Part shown: positions 1 through 8,278 of the stretch, in pieces
How the letters are laid out: each line of letters opens with the position of its first letter
How positions within the stretch are numbered: position 1 is the first letter of the stretch
Assembly (NCBI GenBank): GCA_947627655.1
Contig: CANQWW010000004.1
Coordinates: forward strand, 1 to 46,485
Length of the DNA: 46,485 bases
From: an uncultured Acinetobacter sp.
GTDB taxonomy: Bacteria; Pseudomonadota; Gammaproteobacteria; Pseudomonadales; Moraxellaceae
Direction: 5' to 3'
Position numbers and translations under genes: made by a program
Notes under the pieces: model-generated
Databases searched by the model: none
What the model saw: only the letters and a program-made list of their open reading frames with translations
Told to the model about the DNA's origin: nothing

Positions 1-5
1 AATGA

Positions 6-21
6 GTTGCGGTAACGCAAC
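6..21. repeat. Perfect hairpin with GTAA loop beside dif
   Basis: The sequence reads GTTGCG, GTAA, CGCAAC, a 6-bp perfect inverted repeat around a GNRA-type tetraloop. No T-run follows on either strand, so it is not a standard intrinsic terminator. It lies about 30 bp from the dif-like site. It could belong to a gene that ends left of the window or act as a weak terminator; nothing in view decides this. Confidence 0.5.
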
Positions 22-49
22 TAAATTAGGGTGCTGTCGTAGAGATGTT

Positions 50-77
50 ATTTAACATAATATACATTATACGAAAT
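50..77 (-). other. dif: dif site (XerC/XerD chromosome dimer resolution)
   Basis: Read on the minus strand, the 28 bp consist of an 11-bp XerC arm ATTTCGTATAA, a 6-bp spacer TGTATA and an 11-bp XerD arm TTATGTTAAAT. The spacer and XerD arm match the E. coli dif sequence as I remember it, and the XerC arm matches the arm known from Acinetobacter pdif sites. The spacer is dif-like rather than the GGTGTA common in plasmid pdif modules. XerCD-FtsK would resolve chromosome dimers here, so the window should sit at the replication terminus. There is a single copy in view with no paired pdif or plasmid genes, which favours chromosomal dif. Confidence 0.92.
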
Positions 78-193
78 GTCATATTTTAAGTTTTTGATTT
101 AAATGGATTTTATTTGGTAAAATTTTAAAGCTAAAAACTTGCATCTGTGCACCGAACTTGGTTTGTTGCTCTGTAAATTCAATAAATTTTCAT

Positions 194-970
194 TTAAAGC
201 ACCTCAAACTCAATCCTACGATTTTTCTTTCTACCTTCAGCCGTTGTATTATCCGCTACAGGTTTGTTAGAACCCAGGCCTTCGGTATTCAATAAATGTG
301 CGGGAATATTTTTTGCTATTAAATATGTTTTGACTGCCTCTGCGCGCTGCTGACTCAATACAAGATTTTTATTGGCATCACCTGAACTATCCGTATGCCC
401 AATGATACGAACTTTTTTGCCTTCCAGCTTATTTAAAGCCATCACCATCTCATCCAGAATCTGTGTACCTGAAGCTGCTAATATCGCACTACCGGATTCA
501 AACTCAATAATCCGATTCTTTAATGCAGCATCAATAATCTGCTGTTCTGCCTGATTGACGGAAAGCTGTGTATCTAAATGATAATTCGCTGGAGTCAACC
601 CCTTGAATTTCAATGTAGTTTCCTGAATTTTCTCAGGTTTTGATACCCTACCTATCAGCTGAATATCTAAGCCGTTTATTGTTAATTTGCCCTGTTTAAC
701 TTGTTTCAGGTCTTCATTAATCACATTACTGACGGTATTTGACCAACCTGTTGGTGCGGTGACTTGACGGATCTGGATGCGATCTACCACATTTTCCTGA
801 CCATAATTTGCATATAATTTGCTTAATATTTCCTGCTTTGTGTTTTCATTGGGTACAGCACCTTCAATAATGATGGGTTGCGCATAGGCTGAAAAACTTA
901 ACAAAAAACATGGTAATACATTGATTTTAAATATATTTTCTAATTTTAAATATTTGATTTTATTGTTCAT
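194..970 (-). CDS. tagN: TagN, OmpA-domain peptidoglycan-binding T6SS accessory protein
   Basis: This 258-aa envelope protein has an N-terminal signal peptide ending near SAYAQ, a BON-like middle region (about residues 30-130) and a C-terminal OmpA/MotB peptidoglycan-binding domain (about 150-258). The OmpA domain shows IIGHTDSSGD, LSQQRAEAVKTYL and GRKKNRRIEFEV. There is no lipobox cysteine at the cleavage site, so it is probably periplasmic rather than a lipoprotein. It is the last gene of the minus-strand T6SS operon and starts one base after the tagF stop codon, which implies translational coupling. The likely role is anchoring the secretion apparatus to peptidoglycan. The OmpA domain is certain; the TagN name rests on domain and position. 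Confidence 0.85.
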   Translation of the reverse strand: MNNKIKYLKLENIFKINVLPCFLLSFSAYAQPIIIEGAVPNENTKQEILSKLYANYGQENVVDRIQIRQVTAPTGWSNTVSNVINEDLKQVKQGKLTINGLDIQLIGRVSKPEKIQETTLKFKGLTPANYHLDTQLSVNQAEQQIIDAALKNRIIEFESGSAILAASGTQILDEMVMALNKLEGKKVRIIGHTDSSGDANKNLVLSQQRAEAVKTYLIAKNIPAHLLNTEGLGSNKPVADNTTAEGRKKNRRIEFEVL

Positions 971-971
971 T

Positions 972-1934
972 TTATGCTTCTATAAATGTCTGTTTAAATA
1001 ATTTGATGCCTTGAGTCAGGCTCATCTGGCGTTCACTTAAAGATTGTTCCAACGCTGCTAAACCTGCATTATTTTCTAGATATTGGTCGATCCAGGCTGC
1101 ATTAATCAGTGACACCCAATGCTGACTATCCAGATTTTCGGTAAAAATATCGCTTAAGGCTTGGATATCTGCACCTTTAAAACCAAATAATAAAAGTGGC
1201 TGATCTTTGTGTAATATCCCAATCAACAGCTCGGTATGATGATGCTGTAAAAATTGGCTAATGAGACTGACCCAGAATGCAGCGATTTCATAACAATAAC
1301 TAATATTATGTATTGGTAAAATCAGTAGCTTATTCAAGCGGTTGGTGCCTTTTTGAAGAATTGGTTGCAGCAACAAACCCAATCCAATCAGGCTCTGTGC
1401 CAGTTGATAAGCACTCAGATTCATCAATTTGGCAAAGGAATGAATCGTATGGTGTTCATAAAATACTTGTGCCTCTTCATGGCTGGACACCATAATCTGG
1501 TTACTCAGCTTGCTCAACTTATCCAGTAAAATATCAGTATCACGAATGGAACGTATTACTCGGTTACGCTGATAAAGCTCGACCAAAGCCGATTTATAAC
1601 GTAAAGGTGAATACATCATATTTTCAAACGGCTGTTCATGTTCAATCAGATGACTCAACACCATCGGAAACTGCCGACCTGAGCTGTCTTCACTGGCAAT
1701 TAAATTCGCCACTAAAAACAGCTTCTCCTGTGGATTGGCAATAAAGAAATCCAGAGATGGCAATTGTGTATAGGCCTGCTTAAACTCTACCTTTTGCATG
1801 GCACATTCCAAAGCTTCGGTAATCCATTGATCAATCAGTTGAATCAGCTGGTATTGTCCACGTGATTTGAGAAAATCACCACGTGCTGGACATTTACCAT
1901 AATATAGCGGCGTAGTTTTTAATTCATACATCAC
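972..1934 (-). CDS. tagF: TagF, T6SS post-translational repressor (ImpM family)
   Basis: This 320-aa protein begins with the ImpM/TagF domain signature [15 protein letters not shown], followed by SLDFFIANP and [14 protein letters not shown]. In other bacteria TagF proteins hold the T6SS inactive by a phosphorylation-independent route, interacting with the baseplate-linked regulator Fha. No fha, ppkA or pppA gene is present in this cluster, so its partner here is unknown. The C-terminal half (about 160-320) is less conserved and I do not recognise it. It lies 39 bp downstream of tssM and abuts tagN, in one operon. Confidence 0.9.
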   Translation of the reverse strand: MMYELKTTPLYYGKCPARGDFLKSRGQYQLIQLIDQWITEALECAMQKVEFKQAYTQLPSLDFFIANPQEKLFLVANLIASEDSSGRQFPMVLSHLIEHEQPFENMMYSPLRYKSALVELYQRNRVIRSIRDTDILLDKLSKLSNQIMVSSHEEAQVFYEHHTIHSFAKLMNLSAYQLAQSLIGLGLLLQPILQKGTNRLNKLLILPIHNISYCYEIAAFWVSLISQFLQHHHTELLIGILHKDQPLLLFGFKGADIQALSDIFTENLDSQHWVSLINAAWIDQYLENNAGLAALEQSLSERQMSLTQGIKLFKQTFIEA

Positions 1935-1973
1935 TACACCTCACCGCATGATCCCGTTTAAATAGGAAATCCG

Positions 1974-4900
1974 TCATGGTGCAGCTACTCCTGTATGGGC
2001 CAGTGCCTCAGCTGGGGCGGCTTGAATCTGATGCTGCTGTGCAGATACGGGTACACTTTGCGCCGCGACGACACGCACCGATTTATTGGAAACGACCTGA
2101 TCCACCAGTTGCAGATTGGCATAGTTTGGTTGTCCACTCATCGAATGGGTATGTTGACCACTGACCAGACGAAAGTTTACTTTGACATAAAGTTCCGGAT
2201 TTTCCGTGCTGTTCCAGAGCATTTCAAAATTATTGCCTTTCTGAGTACGTTGTGCGCGTTCAATTAAACGGTTAATGCCATACTCACCTGGCTCATCAAA
2301 AATGGTATGCGTCTTCCCTTCCAGATCTACCACGGTAATACGTGCGCCTGGAATTGTGCCTGGATTTGGCCAAACAAAATTTACCCATTGCTGTACACCA
2401 TTTTCAAACAGCATACGTTGTCCATCAATATCAAAGGTATAAGCTAAAAGCTGAGGATTTTCTAAAGGATAGAACTGGAAGTTGGACTGATTCGCGGCTG
2501 GGGCCGTAGGCTGCCCCTGATTCAGCTCACCAGTTGCTACACCATGACTCGGTGCTACATAGCTCTGGAAATTCGCCATAAAAGCCGGATTCAAACTGAT
2601 ACCGAGGTCCTGCCAAGTTTTGGAGGTTAAGGTATAACCACGACGAATCACCAATGGATCGAGATGTTCTTTCACAAAGCGTGCAATACTGCCACTTTCA
2701 CCAAAAATCTGGCTAATTTCAGGCGAAGTGGCCTGTAAAGTTGCTTGGCTGCTAAATGGATATTTCTGTGCCAGATTTTGAGTAAATGGCTGATGCGCCT
2801 GCATGATCCAGATTTTATTCATTTCATCTTGCGCCGGAATGATCAAACGCTCAAATGATTGAGTCAATGGCGCAACCAGCAATTTCTGTAGCAATTGTTG
2901 GTCTGAATCTGTAGTCCCCGCTGCCATTTTCTCGATGACAAACTTGTGAGTAGTATTGAAAATCGAGTCCTGTGCATGAATGGTCTGCTTAAGCAAAGCC
3001 ATACTTGCCGGACCAATATCGCCTGAACTCTTTAGGTCATTGAACTGACTACGAATTTTGGCCATAGATTGCATATAGCCATCTAGTAAGGATTGATTTT
3101 GCAGATCGTCACGCTGACGCACCATCTGGTAAAATACCTGAAATTCATGTGCAATCGGGCCATTCGCCAACTGGCGATTGGCTTGCTGTGACTCCTCCCG
3201 ATTGAGCACTTTGCGTTTAAACCAGCCAATAAAGCCTTTTTGTGGCACCGCCAGTTCAGCCTGAACCTGCGGGTTATCCCAACTGGTTTCTTTGGCCGCA
3301 CGCTGGATTAAGCGTCGGATTGGAGAGTTTTCAGGCTCACCCAAAATATCAATCTGCTTGATCTGCTGGTTGAAATCTTCAGCTTTGGCATAATGAACCG
3401 CATTCAGAAACTTACGCCATTCCGCAATATATTCCTGTTTATACAGTTCAGTTAGCTGTCGACGAATTTGTTCAGGACTGCCACTAAAGCTTAAGTCATC
3501 TGATTGTGTGGTATTTAATACCCAGTCTCGACTATCCGTGGAACGGGTTGCTGCCTGCTCAATCGCCTCCTGTACATAATCTTTCCAGGCCTGGTAACTA
3601 TAAACACCTGGCAAGGCATAGCTGCCCAACATGACATTCTGATGGGCTTCACCCAGAATCTGTTTTACCGTAATTGCCGGGAAACGTACCGCAGCTCGCA
3701 TTTTGATTTCGTTATAAACGCGATCACGGGCAGAAACGCCGGTGGTAATCGTTGTTAGGATCTGACGTGTCTGATCAACCAGTACAGCATCAGAATTCAG
3801 CTGAGGGAAACTATTATGTCCTGCCAATGTAATGGCATAGCTCAGAATCTGTTCAGCTTTTTGAATCATTTCTCCGCGCGGCATTTCGCCACGGCTTTGC
3901 TCCAGCCAGCCTCGCCAGAAACGTGTCACCTGATCACTCAAATGGCTAGAATCCATATACTGGCGATTGCTTAACATCAGATAGGTTTTTAGCGCATTAT
4001 AAGCATCTTGAGGATTTTGGTCTGAAGGTTCAGATGCAAGCTGGCGCGCTGGTGTCTGATGATTTATGGTCACCTGGCGATGATTTTCTTTTAGGATAGA
4101 TGCATTGGCTTTAACACGTTGCAGATATTGGCCGATCTGTTGCTGGGTCGGTTGTAGCACGAGTTGTTCAATCCCGTTCAGATATTCGCTTTTCAGAGTT
4201 TCGCGAATCTGATTACCCTGATACAAGCCAAAGCTGTATTTGAGTGGCCGATCTCTATCAAACTGATCCAGCTGCTGCAAATGACCCTGTAGAATCAGTA
4301 AGGCATCCAGCTGATGACTGAGTGAGCGGTTGGATTGTGCCTGCATCTGTACCACTTTATTTAGGTCAGCCTGAACTTCAGCAATCAGCTGCTGGTTATT
4401 ACGATAGGACCATAGCCATAAACTCAGCAAGATGGATACGCCAAGAATCGCAACCATAAAAGCCATAAACCGCTGACGTTTCTTTGTCGGGTTAATATGC
4501 TGACGGACCAGATGTTTATCTTTTAGAATCACGTTAGAAAATAGCCCTTTCAGGAAGTAACCATGATTCTGGGAAACCGATTGTTTCGGTAATCCGATTG
4601 CACTGTCATGACTACGAATCAGATGGAAATCATCCGCGATCTGTTCCGTCATCGGACTTTCAATCACGCCGTCCTGCAAAGCACTGCTAAAGTAAAATCC
4701 ACGGAAAACGGGCTTAAACTGGTAGGGATTTTCCTGGAATAATGTCGAAATAAAAGTCTTGAGAACCGGTTTCAGGCTTTTAAATTCCAGTGGAAATGTC
4801 ATGACACTTGGAGAAATATGCTGTGAATGGCGACGGCTCAGATGTGTGGTACTGACACTTTTCAGCCCATCGTACAAAATGTTGTAATGCTTCTCGAAGA

Positions 4901-5810
4901 GTTCTACTGCCTGCTCGCTAGAATTAGCGGCATACGGTAATGTAGCACCCCACACCTGATCGAATTCCTGCGCATCATAACAGTCAAAGAATTCGGTAAA
5001 TCCTGCAATCAGGTCCATTTTGGAAAAGACCAGATATACCGGAGCAAAGACTTCCAGACGTTCGGTCAGATCCTGAATACGCGCACGCAGATTTTTGGCC
5101 AGATGAATAGATTTTTCCGGACTTTGGCTGACCAGTTCGGCAATACTGACAATAACAATCAAGCCATTCACTGGCGCTTTTGAACGATGCTTCTTGAGAA
5201 TATTTAAAAAACTGAGCCATTCCGAATGGTCTTCGGCATAGACTGAATAGCGCCCTGCTGTATCCAGCAGCACGCCTTCCGTTGAAAAAAACCAGTCACA
5301 GTTACGGGTACCACTTAAACCTGAAGAGACCATTTTCTGGTGATGTTCCTCAAATGGAAAACGCAAGCCAGACTGGTAAATCGCTGAACTTTTTCCGGCC
5401 GCCGGGTTCCCAATCACCATATACCAAGGCAATTCATACAGCGCGGCATTGCCTTTACGATCTCCAAGCCTGGACTTACGAATCAGCTGAATCGACTCTT
5501 TCATCTGCTGCTGAATCAGCTGTAGTTCGTCCTTATTCTTATGTCTGTGCTGTTCAGCTTCAGTGGTACTGGCAATTGCCTCAGAAAGCTGCTCACCTTT
5601 TTGAGCATGGTGATAATGCTGAATCAGTGCATAAATCCCCCAAACCAACAGTATAAGGCTATATACAGTCACCAAAATCCAGAACACGCGGTCGGACACT
5701 GTATTTTTCATGGAAATAATCACCACAAAAAATGAGAGTGCCATAATCGCTTTTGGATTGGTGACATACTGCCAGACATATCCCAAGATCGTATAAAATA
5801 ATGTATTCAC
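1974..5810 (-). CDS. tssM: TssM, inner-membrane core protein of the T6SS (IcmF family)
   Basis: This 1278-aa IcmF-family protein is a usual length for the family. Two transmembrane helices lie within residues 1-65. A cytoplasmic GTPase-like domain follows, with Walker A GNPAAGKSS near residue 134, DTAGRY near 180 and a SKMDLIAG motif near 265. A third transmembrane helix, FMAFMVAILGVSILL, lies near 445, and a long periplasmic region runs to the C-terminus. TssM and TssL form the membrane complex that docks the baseplate. In A. baumannii, AsaA has been reported to bind TssM, which fits asaA heading this operon. It lies 48 bp downstream of the 476-aa membrane protein. Confidence 0.96.
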   Translation of the reverse strand: MNTLFYTILGYVWQYVTNPKAIMALSFFVVIISMKNTVSDRVFWILVTVYSLILLVWGIYALIQHYHHAQKGEQLSEAIASTTEAEQHRHKNKDELQLIQQQMKESIQLIRKSRLGDRKGNAALYELPWYMVIGNPAAGKSSAIYQSGLRFPFEEHHQKMVSSGLSGTRNCDWFFSTEGVLLDTAGRYSVYAEDHSEWLSFLNILKKHRSKAPVNGLIVIVSIAELVSQSPEKSIHLAKNLRARIQDLTERLEVFAPVYLVFSKMDLIAGFTEFFDCYDAQEFDQVWGATLPYAANSSEQAVELFEKHYNILYDGLKSVSTTHLSRRHSQHISPSVMTFPLEFKSLKPVLKTFISTLFQENPYQFKPVFRGFYFSSALQDGVIESPMTEQIADDFHLIRSHDSAIGLPKQSVSQNHGYFLKGLFSNVILKDKHLVRQHINPTKKRQRFMAFMVAILGVSILLSLWLWSYRNNQQLIAEVQADLNKVVQMQAQSNRSLSHQLDALLILQGHLQQLDQFDRDRPLKYSFGLYQGNQIRETLKSEYLNGIEQLVLQPTQQQIGQYLQRVKANASILKENHRQVTINHQTPARQLASEPSDQNPQDAYNALKTYLMLSNRQYMDSSHLSDQVTRFWRGWLEQSRGEMPRGEMIQKAEQILSYAITLAGHNSFPQLNSDAVLVDQTRQILTTITTGVSARDRVYNEIKMRAAVRFPAITVKQILGEAHQNVMLGSYALPGVYSYQAWKDYVQEAIEQAATRSTDSRDWVLNTTQSDDLSFSGSPEQIRRQLTELYKQEYIAEWRKFLNAVHYAKAEDFNQQIKQIDILGEPENSPIRRLIQRAAKETSWDNPQVQAELAVPQKGFIGWFKRKVLNREESQQANRQLANGPIAHEFQVFYQMVRQRDDLQNQSLLDGYMQSMAKIRSQFNDLKSSGDIGPASMALLKQTIHAQDSIFNTTHKFVIEKMAAGTTDSDQQLLQKLLVAPLTQSFERLIIPAQDEMNKIWIMQAHQPFTQNLAQKYPFSSQATLQATSPEISQIFGESGSIARFVKEHLDPLVIRRGYTLTSKTWQDLGISLNPAFMANFQSYVAPSHGVATGELNQGQPTAPAANQSNFQFYPLENPQLLAYTFDIDGQRMLFENGVQQWVNFVWPNPGTIPGARITVVDLEGKTHTIFDEPGEYGINRLIERAQRTQKGNNFEMLWNSTENPELYVKVNFRLVSGQHTHSMSGQPNYANLQLVDQVVSNKSVRVVAAQSVPVSAQQHQIQAAPAEALAHTGVAAP

Positions 5811-5858
5811 TGTAATCTCTTATATTTCTTCGTTTTCTTTTAATTTATTTAAAACTTT

Positions 5859-7289
5859 TCAAGCTGCGTCTGGTTCCAGTTCCTCAAGCCTATGTGCAGG
5901 TGCATAGATAAAAAATAGCTGAGGATGTTGCCCCGAGTATCCAAATGTAATGACATCTTCATTCATGTGTATACACATAAATATTCCAAACAATGCTTTT
6001 AGCTCTTCTGCACTGCCTAGATAAGCATGGCAATATAGACCATGATGCATTTCGATCCCTACTGGATCGAGATATTGCCGCATATTTTTGACTGTACTGA
6101 TCTGAAGCGGATCATCCAGCAACAGCACAAATGATGCTTCCTGCTGCAACTGGTCGGCAAAGCAGCTATGTTTTTTCTGTAAATATTCAGTAATATTTTT
6201 GACATGTTTTAGTGTTGTGAAGTGTCTTATTTCGATTAGATTTTCCATGATGAGCTGTGCTGAAGATAGACATAAGCTTGCTGCATATTCTCCCGGCAGA
6301 TAGCGTTCCGACTGCCAGAACTGTTCTTCCAGCCATTCCTGATCTATGTCGGAGTGCGCTGTAATCACCAGACTGACCTGTTCATTCTGGTGCTGTATAT
6401 CATTGAGCAGGCTCATCCAGAGTGGATAGGCATTGCTATGCTCCACATAATGGAACTCGACATGAATCTGGCTCTGCACAATTTCATATTGTTGTTCTAA
6501 CTGTTCAATCAATTCCTGTTGCCCTTCATCTGGCCAGAGATGAATCAATGTCGCCGGCAGTAGAATATGCAAATTGAGTTTATTGAGCCGTGCAACCTGT
6601 TCGATTGGATGCTCTGTTTCATTTTCTTCTTTAATCTGTTCATTGATCCAGCCTGGATGCATACGATATTCATAGGCGGTTTCAGCATCATAAAATAGTG
6701 CCGATTTGCGCAAATGGGCTGCAATCTGATGGAGACTTTCACTATGTTGTTGCAGTTGTTGCTGAATGAGTGCTTCAATCCGTTGCACCCGCATACTGTG
6801 CAAAACTTCATCCTCTTCTGGTTCAGGTAACCAGTCATCCAGGTTTTTAATTCGATAAGATAAAATTGGCAATCCATACTGATTGAGCAATGTTTCATCC
6901 AGCTCTGGGCTTTTGAAGGCTTGCATCGCTTCAATAATTTCCTGATTTTCACCAAAACTATGAATGGCTGCAGCCGAATAAACTTTTAGAATCAGTTCTT
7001 CGACCGGTTTGTCCTGATTCTTTTCCGATTCATTGTTCTGCTGGAGACGCTTTTCTTCATTTTCCGCTGCTGCTAACTTTTGGGTTTTACCTGCCTGATA
7101 AGCTTTCAGCGATTTATAAATCAACCAAGGTGAAAGTAATAACAGGGCTGCACAGATCGGTAGAATAATGAAGAATTGCAGCATATCCGCACCGGTCGGA
7201 TCGTATTGCACATCACGCCAGTAGTAGATGACCAGACCGCTTATCATCAGGATCAACGCCAGAATGGTAGAAACAATAATCTTGATCAT
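5859..7289 (-). CDS. T6SS-embedded two-helix membrane protein of unknown function
   Basis: This 476-aa protein has two N-terminal transmembrane helices (about residues 3-23 and 37-60), then a charged, Glu/Lys/Gln-rich linker (about 68-100) and a roughly 370-residue cytoplasmic part rich in Leu and Gln. I recognise no catalytic motif. Its ATG overlaps the tssG stop codon (ATGA), and tssM follows 48 bp later, so it is co-translated with structural T6SS genes. It is probably one of the Acinetobacter-specific 'asa' genes, but I cannot assign a letter. A role bridging the membrane complex and baseplate is an inference from position and topology only. Confidence 0.85.
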   Translation of the reverse strand: MIKIIVSTILALILMISGLVIYYWRDVQYDPTGADMLQFFIILPICAALLLLSPWLIYKSLKAYQAGKTQKLAAAENEEKRLQQNNESEKNQDKPVEELILKVYSAAAIHSFGENQEIIEAMQAFKSPELDETLLNQYGLPILSYRIKNLDDWLPEPEEDEVLHSMRVQRIEALIQQQLQQHSESLHQIAAHLRKSALFYDAETAYEYRMHPGWINEQIKEENETEHPIEQVARLNKLNLHILLPATLIHLWPDEGQQELIEQLEQQYEIVQSQIHVEFHYVEHSNAYPLWMSLLNDIQHQNEQVSLVITAHSDIDQEWLEEQFWQSERYLPGEYAASLCLSSAQLIMENLIEIRHFTTLKHVKNITEYLQKKHSCFADQLQQEASFVLLLDDPLQISTVKNMRQYLDPVGIEMHHGLYCHAYLGSAEELKALFGIFMCIHMNEDVITFGYSGQHPQLFFIYAPAHRLEELEPDAA

Positions 7290-8278
7290 GCTACATTTCC
7301 CATCAGGCTATAGCAGGTTTCCTGATTGTCCTCAGTCGCTTGTAGCATTAAGAAAGCCCCCTGTCCTAATCCTGCAGTTTCAGTACCGAGCCGGATTGGA
7401 TGAATGTCTGCTTTAGTTAAAATCAGCCGGAGATCGATCATCAAAGTTGGACTGCACCAAGTGGAAATCACCTGTTTGAGCTTTTCACTATGTTTTTGTT
7501 GGGGTAGAAAATTCAGATAGTCCTGACGATTTAAAGGTCCAATCACAATTTCAACTTTTTCATCAATCTGGGTCAGGAGCTCTCCACAAAAGGTATTCAC
7601 TCCTAATAAAGCTGGATTTGACCCACCCAAGGACGCTTTTTGTGCATCTTCTAACGTAAACTGTTCGGGTAAATATTCTTTAATCTGGATCTGATGTTTG
7701 AATATGCAACCCAGCATCGTTTTGAGTACATAGGCACTATTATTCTGGCCCTGCATTAAACCTGAAAATTCAGCAAAATAATCATCTAGATGCTGCTGAT
7801 GATGCTGTTCACGTACATAGCCATTCAGCGCATGTAAAATCTCAAGATACTGGTTGTCCTGTTCAATTTCATAACGCACCGGCAAATGATAGTTAATGCA
7901 GGCCTCAATATATTTTGCCGTCAATGTATGGTTAAACAGCCCGAGAAAGTGCAGCGTTTCCTCACGTTGCTGACGCGGACTTTGCTTGATGCGATAGGTA
8001 TAGGTATAAGGCAATACCCCCTGTGTCCCGGTCAAACCAATCATCGGGCTGGTGAGCTGGATTTTCTGATCGGTCCAGGCCAGATACTCAATTTCGGATT
8101 TTGGAAAATCCAGTTTCAATGAGCTGCTAAAATTAAAACTTTTGCTCCAGTCCTGTACATGTTTCTGCTCTGGATCATGACGCAACAAACGTGTTGCCTG
8201 CACCAGTTCAAATCGGGAGGGCTGCTGATACAGCAAATCAACTACAGAAGCCTTTTTCCACCAACGTTCTGCACGCAT
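7286..8278 (-). CDS. tssG: TssG, T6SS baseplate wedge protein (VasB/ImpH family)
   Basis: This 330-aa protein carries TssG features: an N-terminal FELVQATRLL, then a typical GLTGTQGVLPYTYT segment near residue 80 and FLGLFNHTL near 112. TssG joins TssE, TssF and TssK to form the baseplate wedge under the tail tube. The start lies 37 nt inside the end of tssF, and the stop overlaps the next start (ATGA), so translation of tssF, tssG and the 476-aa gene is tightly coupled. Length is normal for the family. Confidence 0.94.
   Translation of the reverse strand: MRAERWWKKASVVDLLYQQPSRFELVQATRLLRHDPEQKHVQDWSKSFNFSSSLKLDFPKSEIEYLAWTDQKIQLTSPMIGLTGTQGVLPYTYTYRIKQSPRQQREETLHFLGLFNHTLTAKYIEACINYHLPVRYEIEQDNQYLEILHALNGYVREQHHQQHLDDYFAEFSGLMQGQNNSAYVLKTMLGCIFKHQIQIKEYLPEQFTLEDAQKASLGGSNPALLGVNTFCGELLTQIDEKVEIVIGPLNRQDYLNFLPQQKHSEKLKQVISTWCSPTLMIDLRLILTKADIHPIRLGTETAGLGQGAFLMLQATEDNQETCYSLMGNVA

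Noticed and set aside
1976-2267. Plus-strand ORFs antisense to tssM
   Set aside because: Shadow frames of a strongly coding gene; arginine- and proline-poor or odd composition and no start signals.
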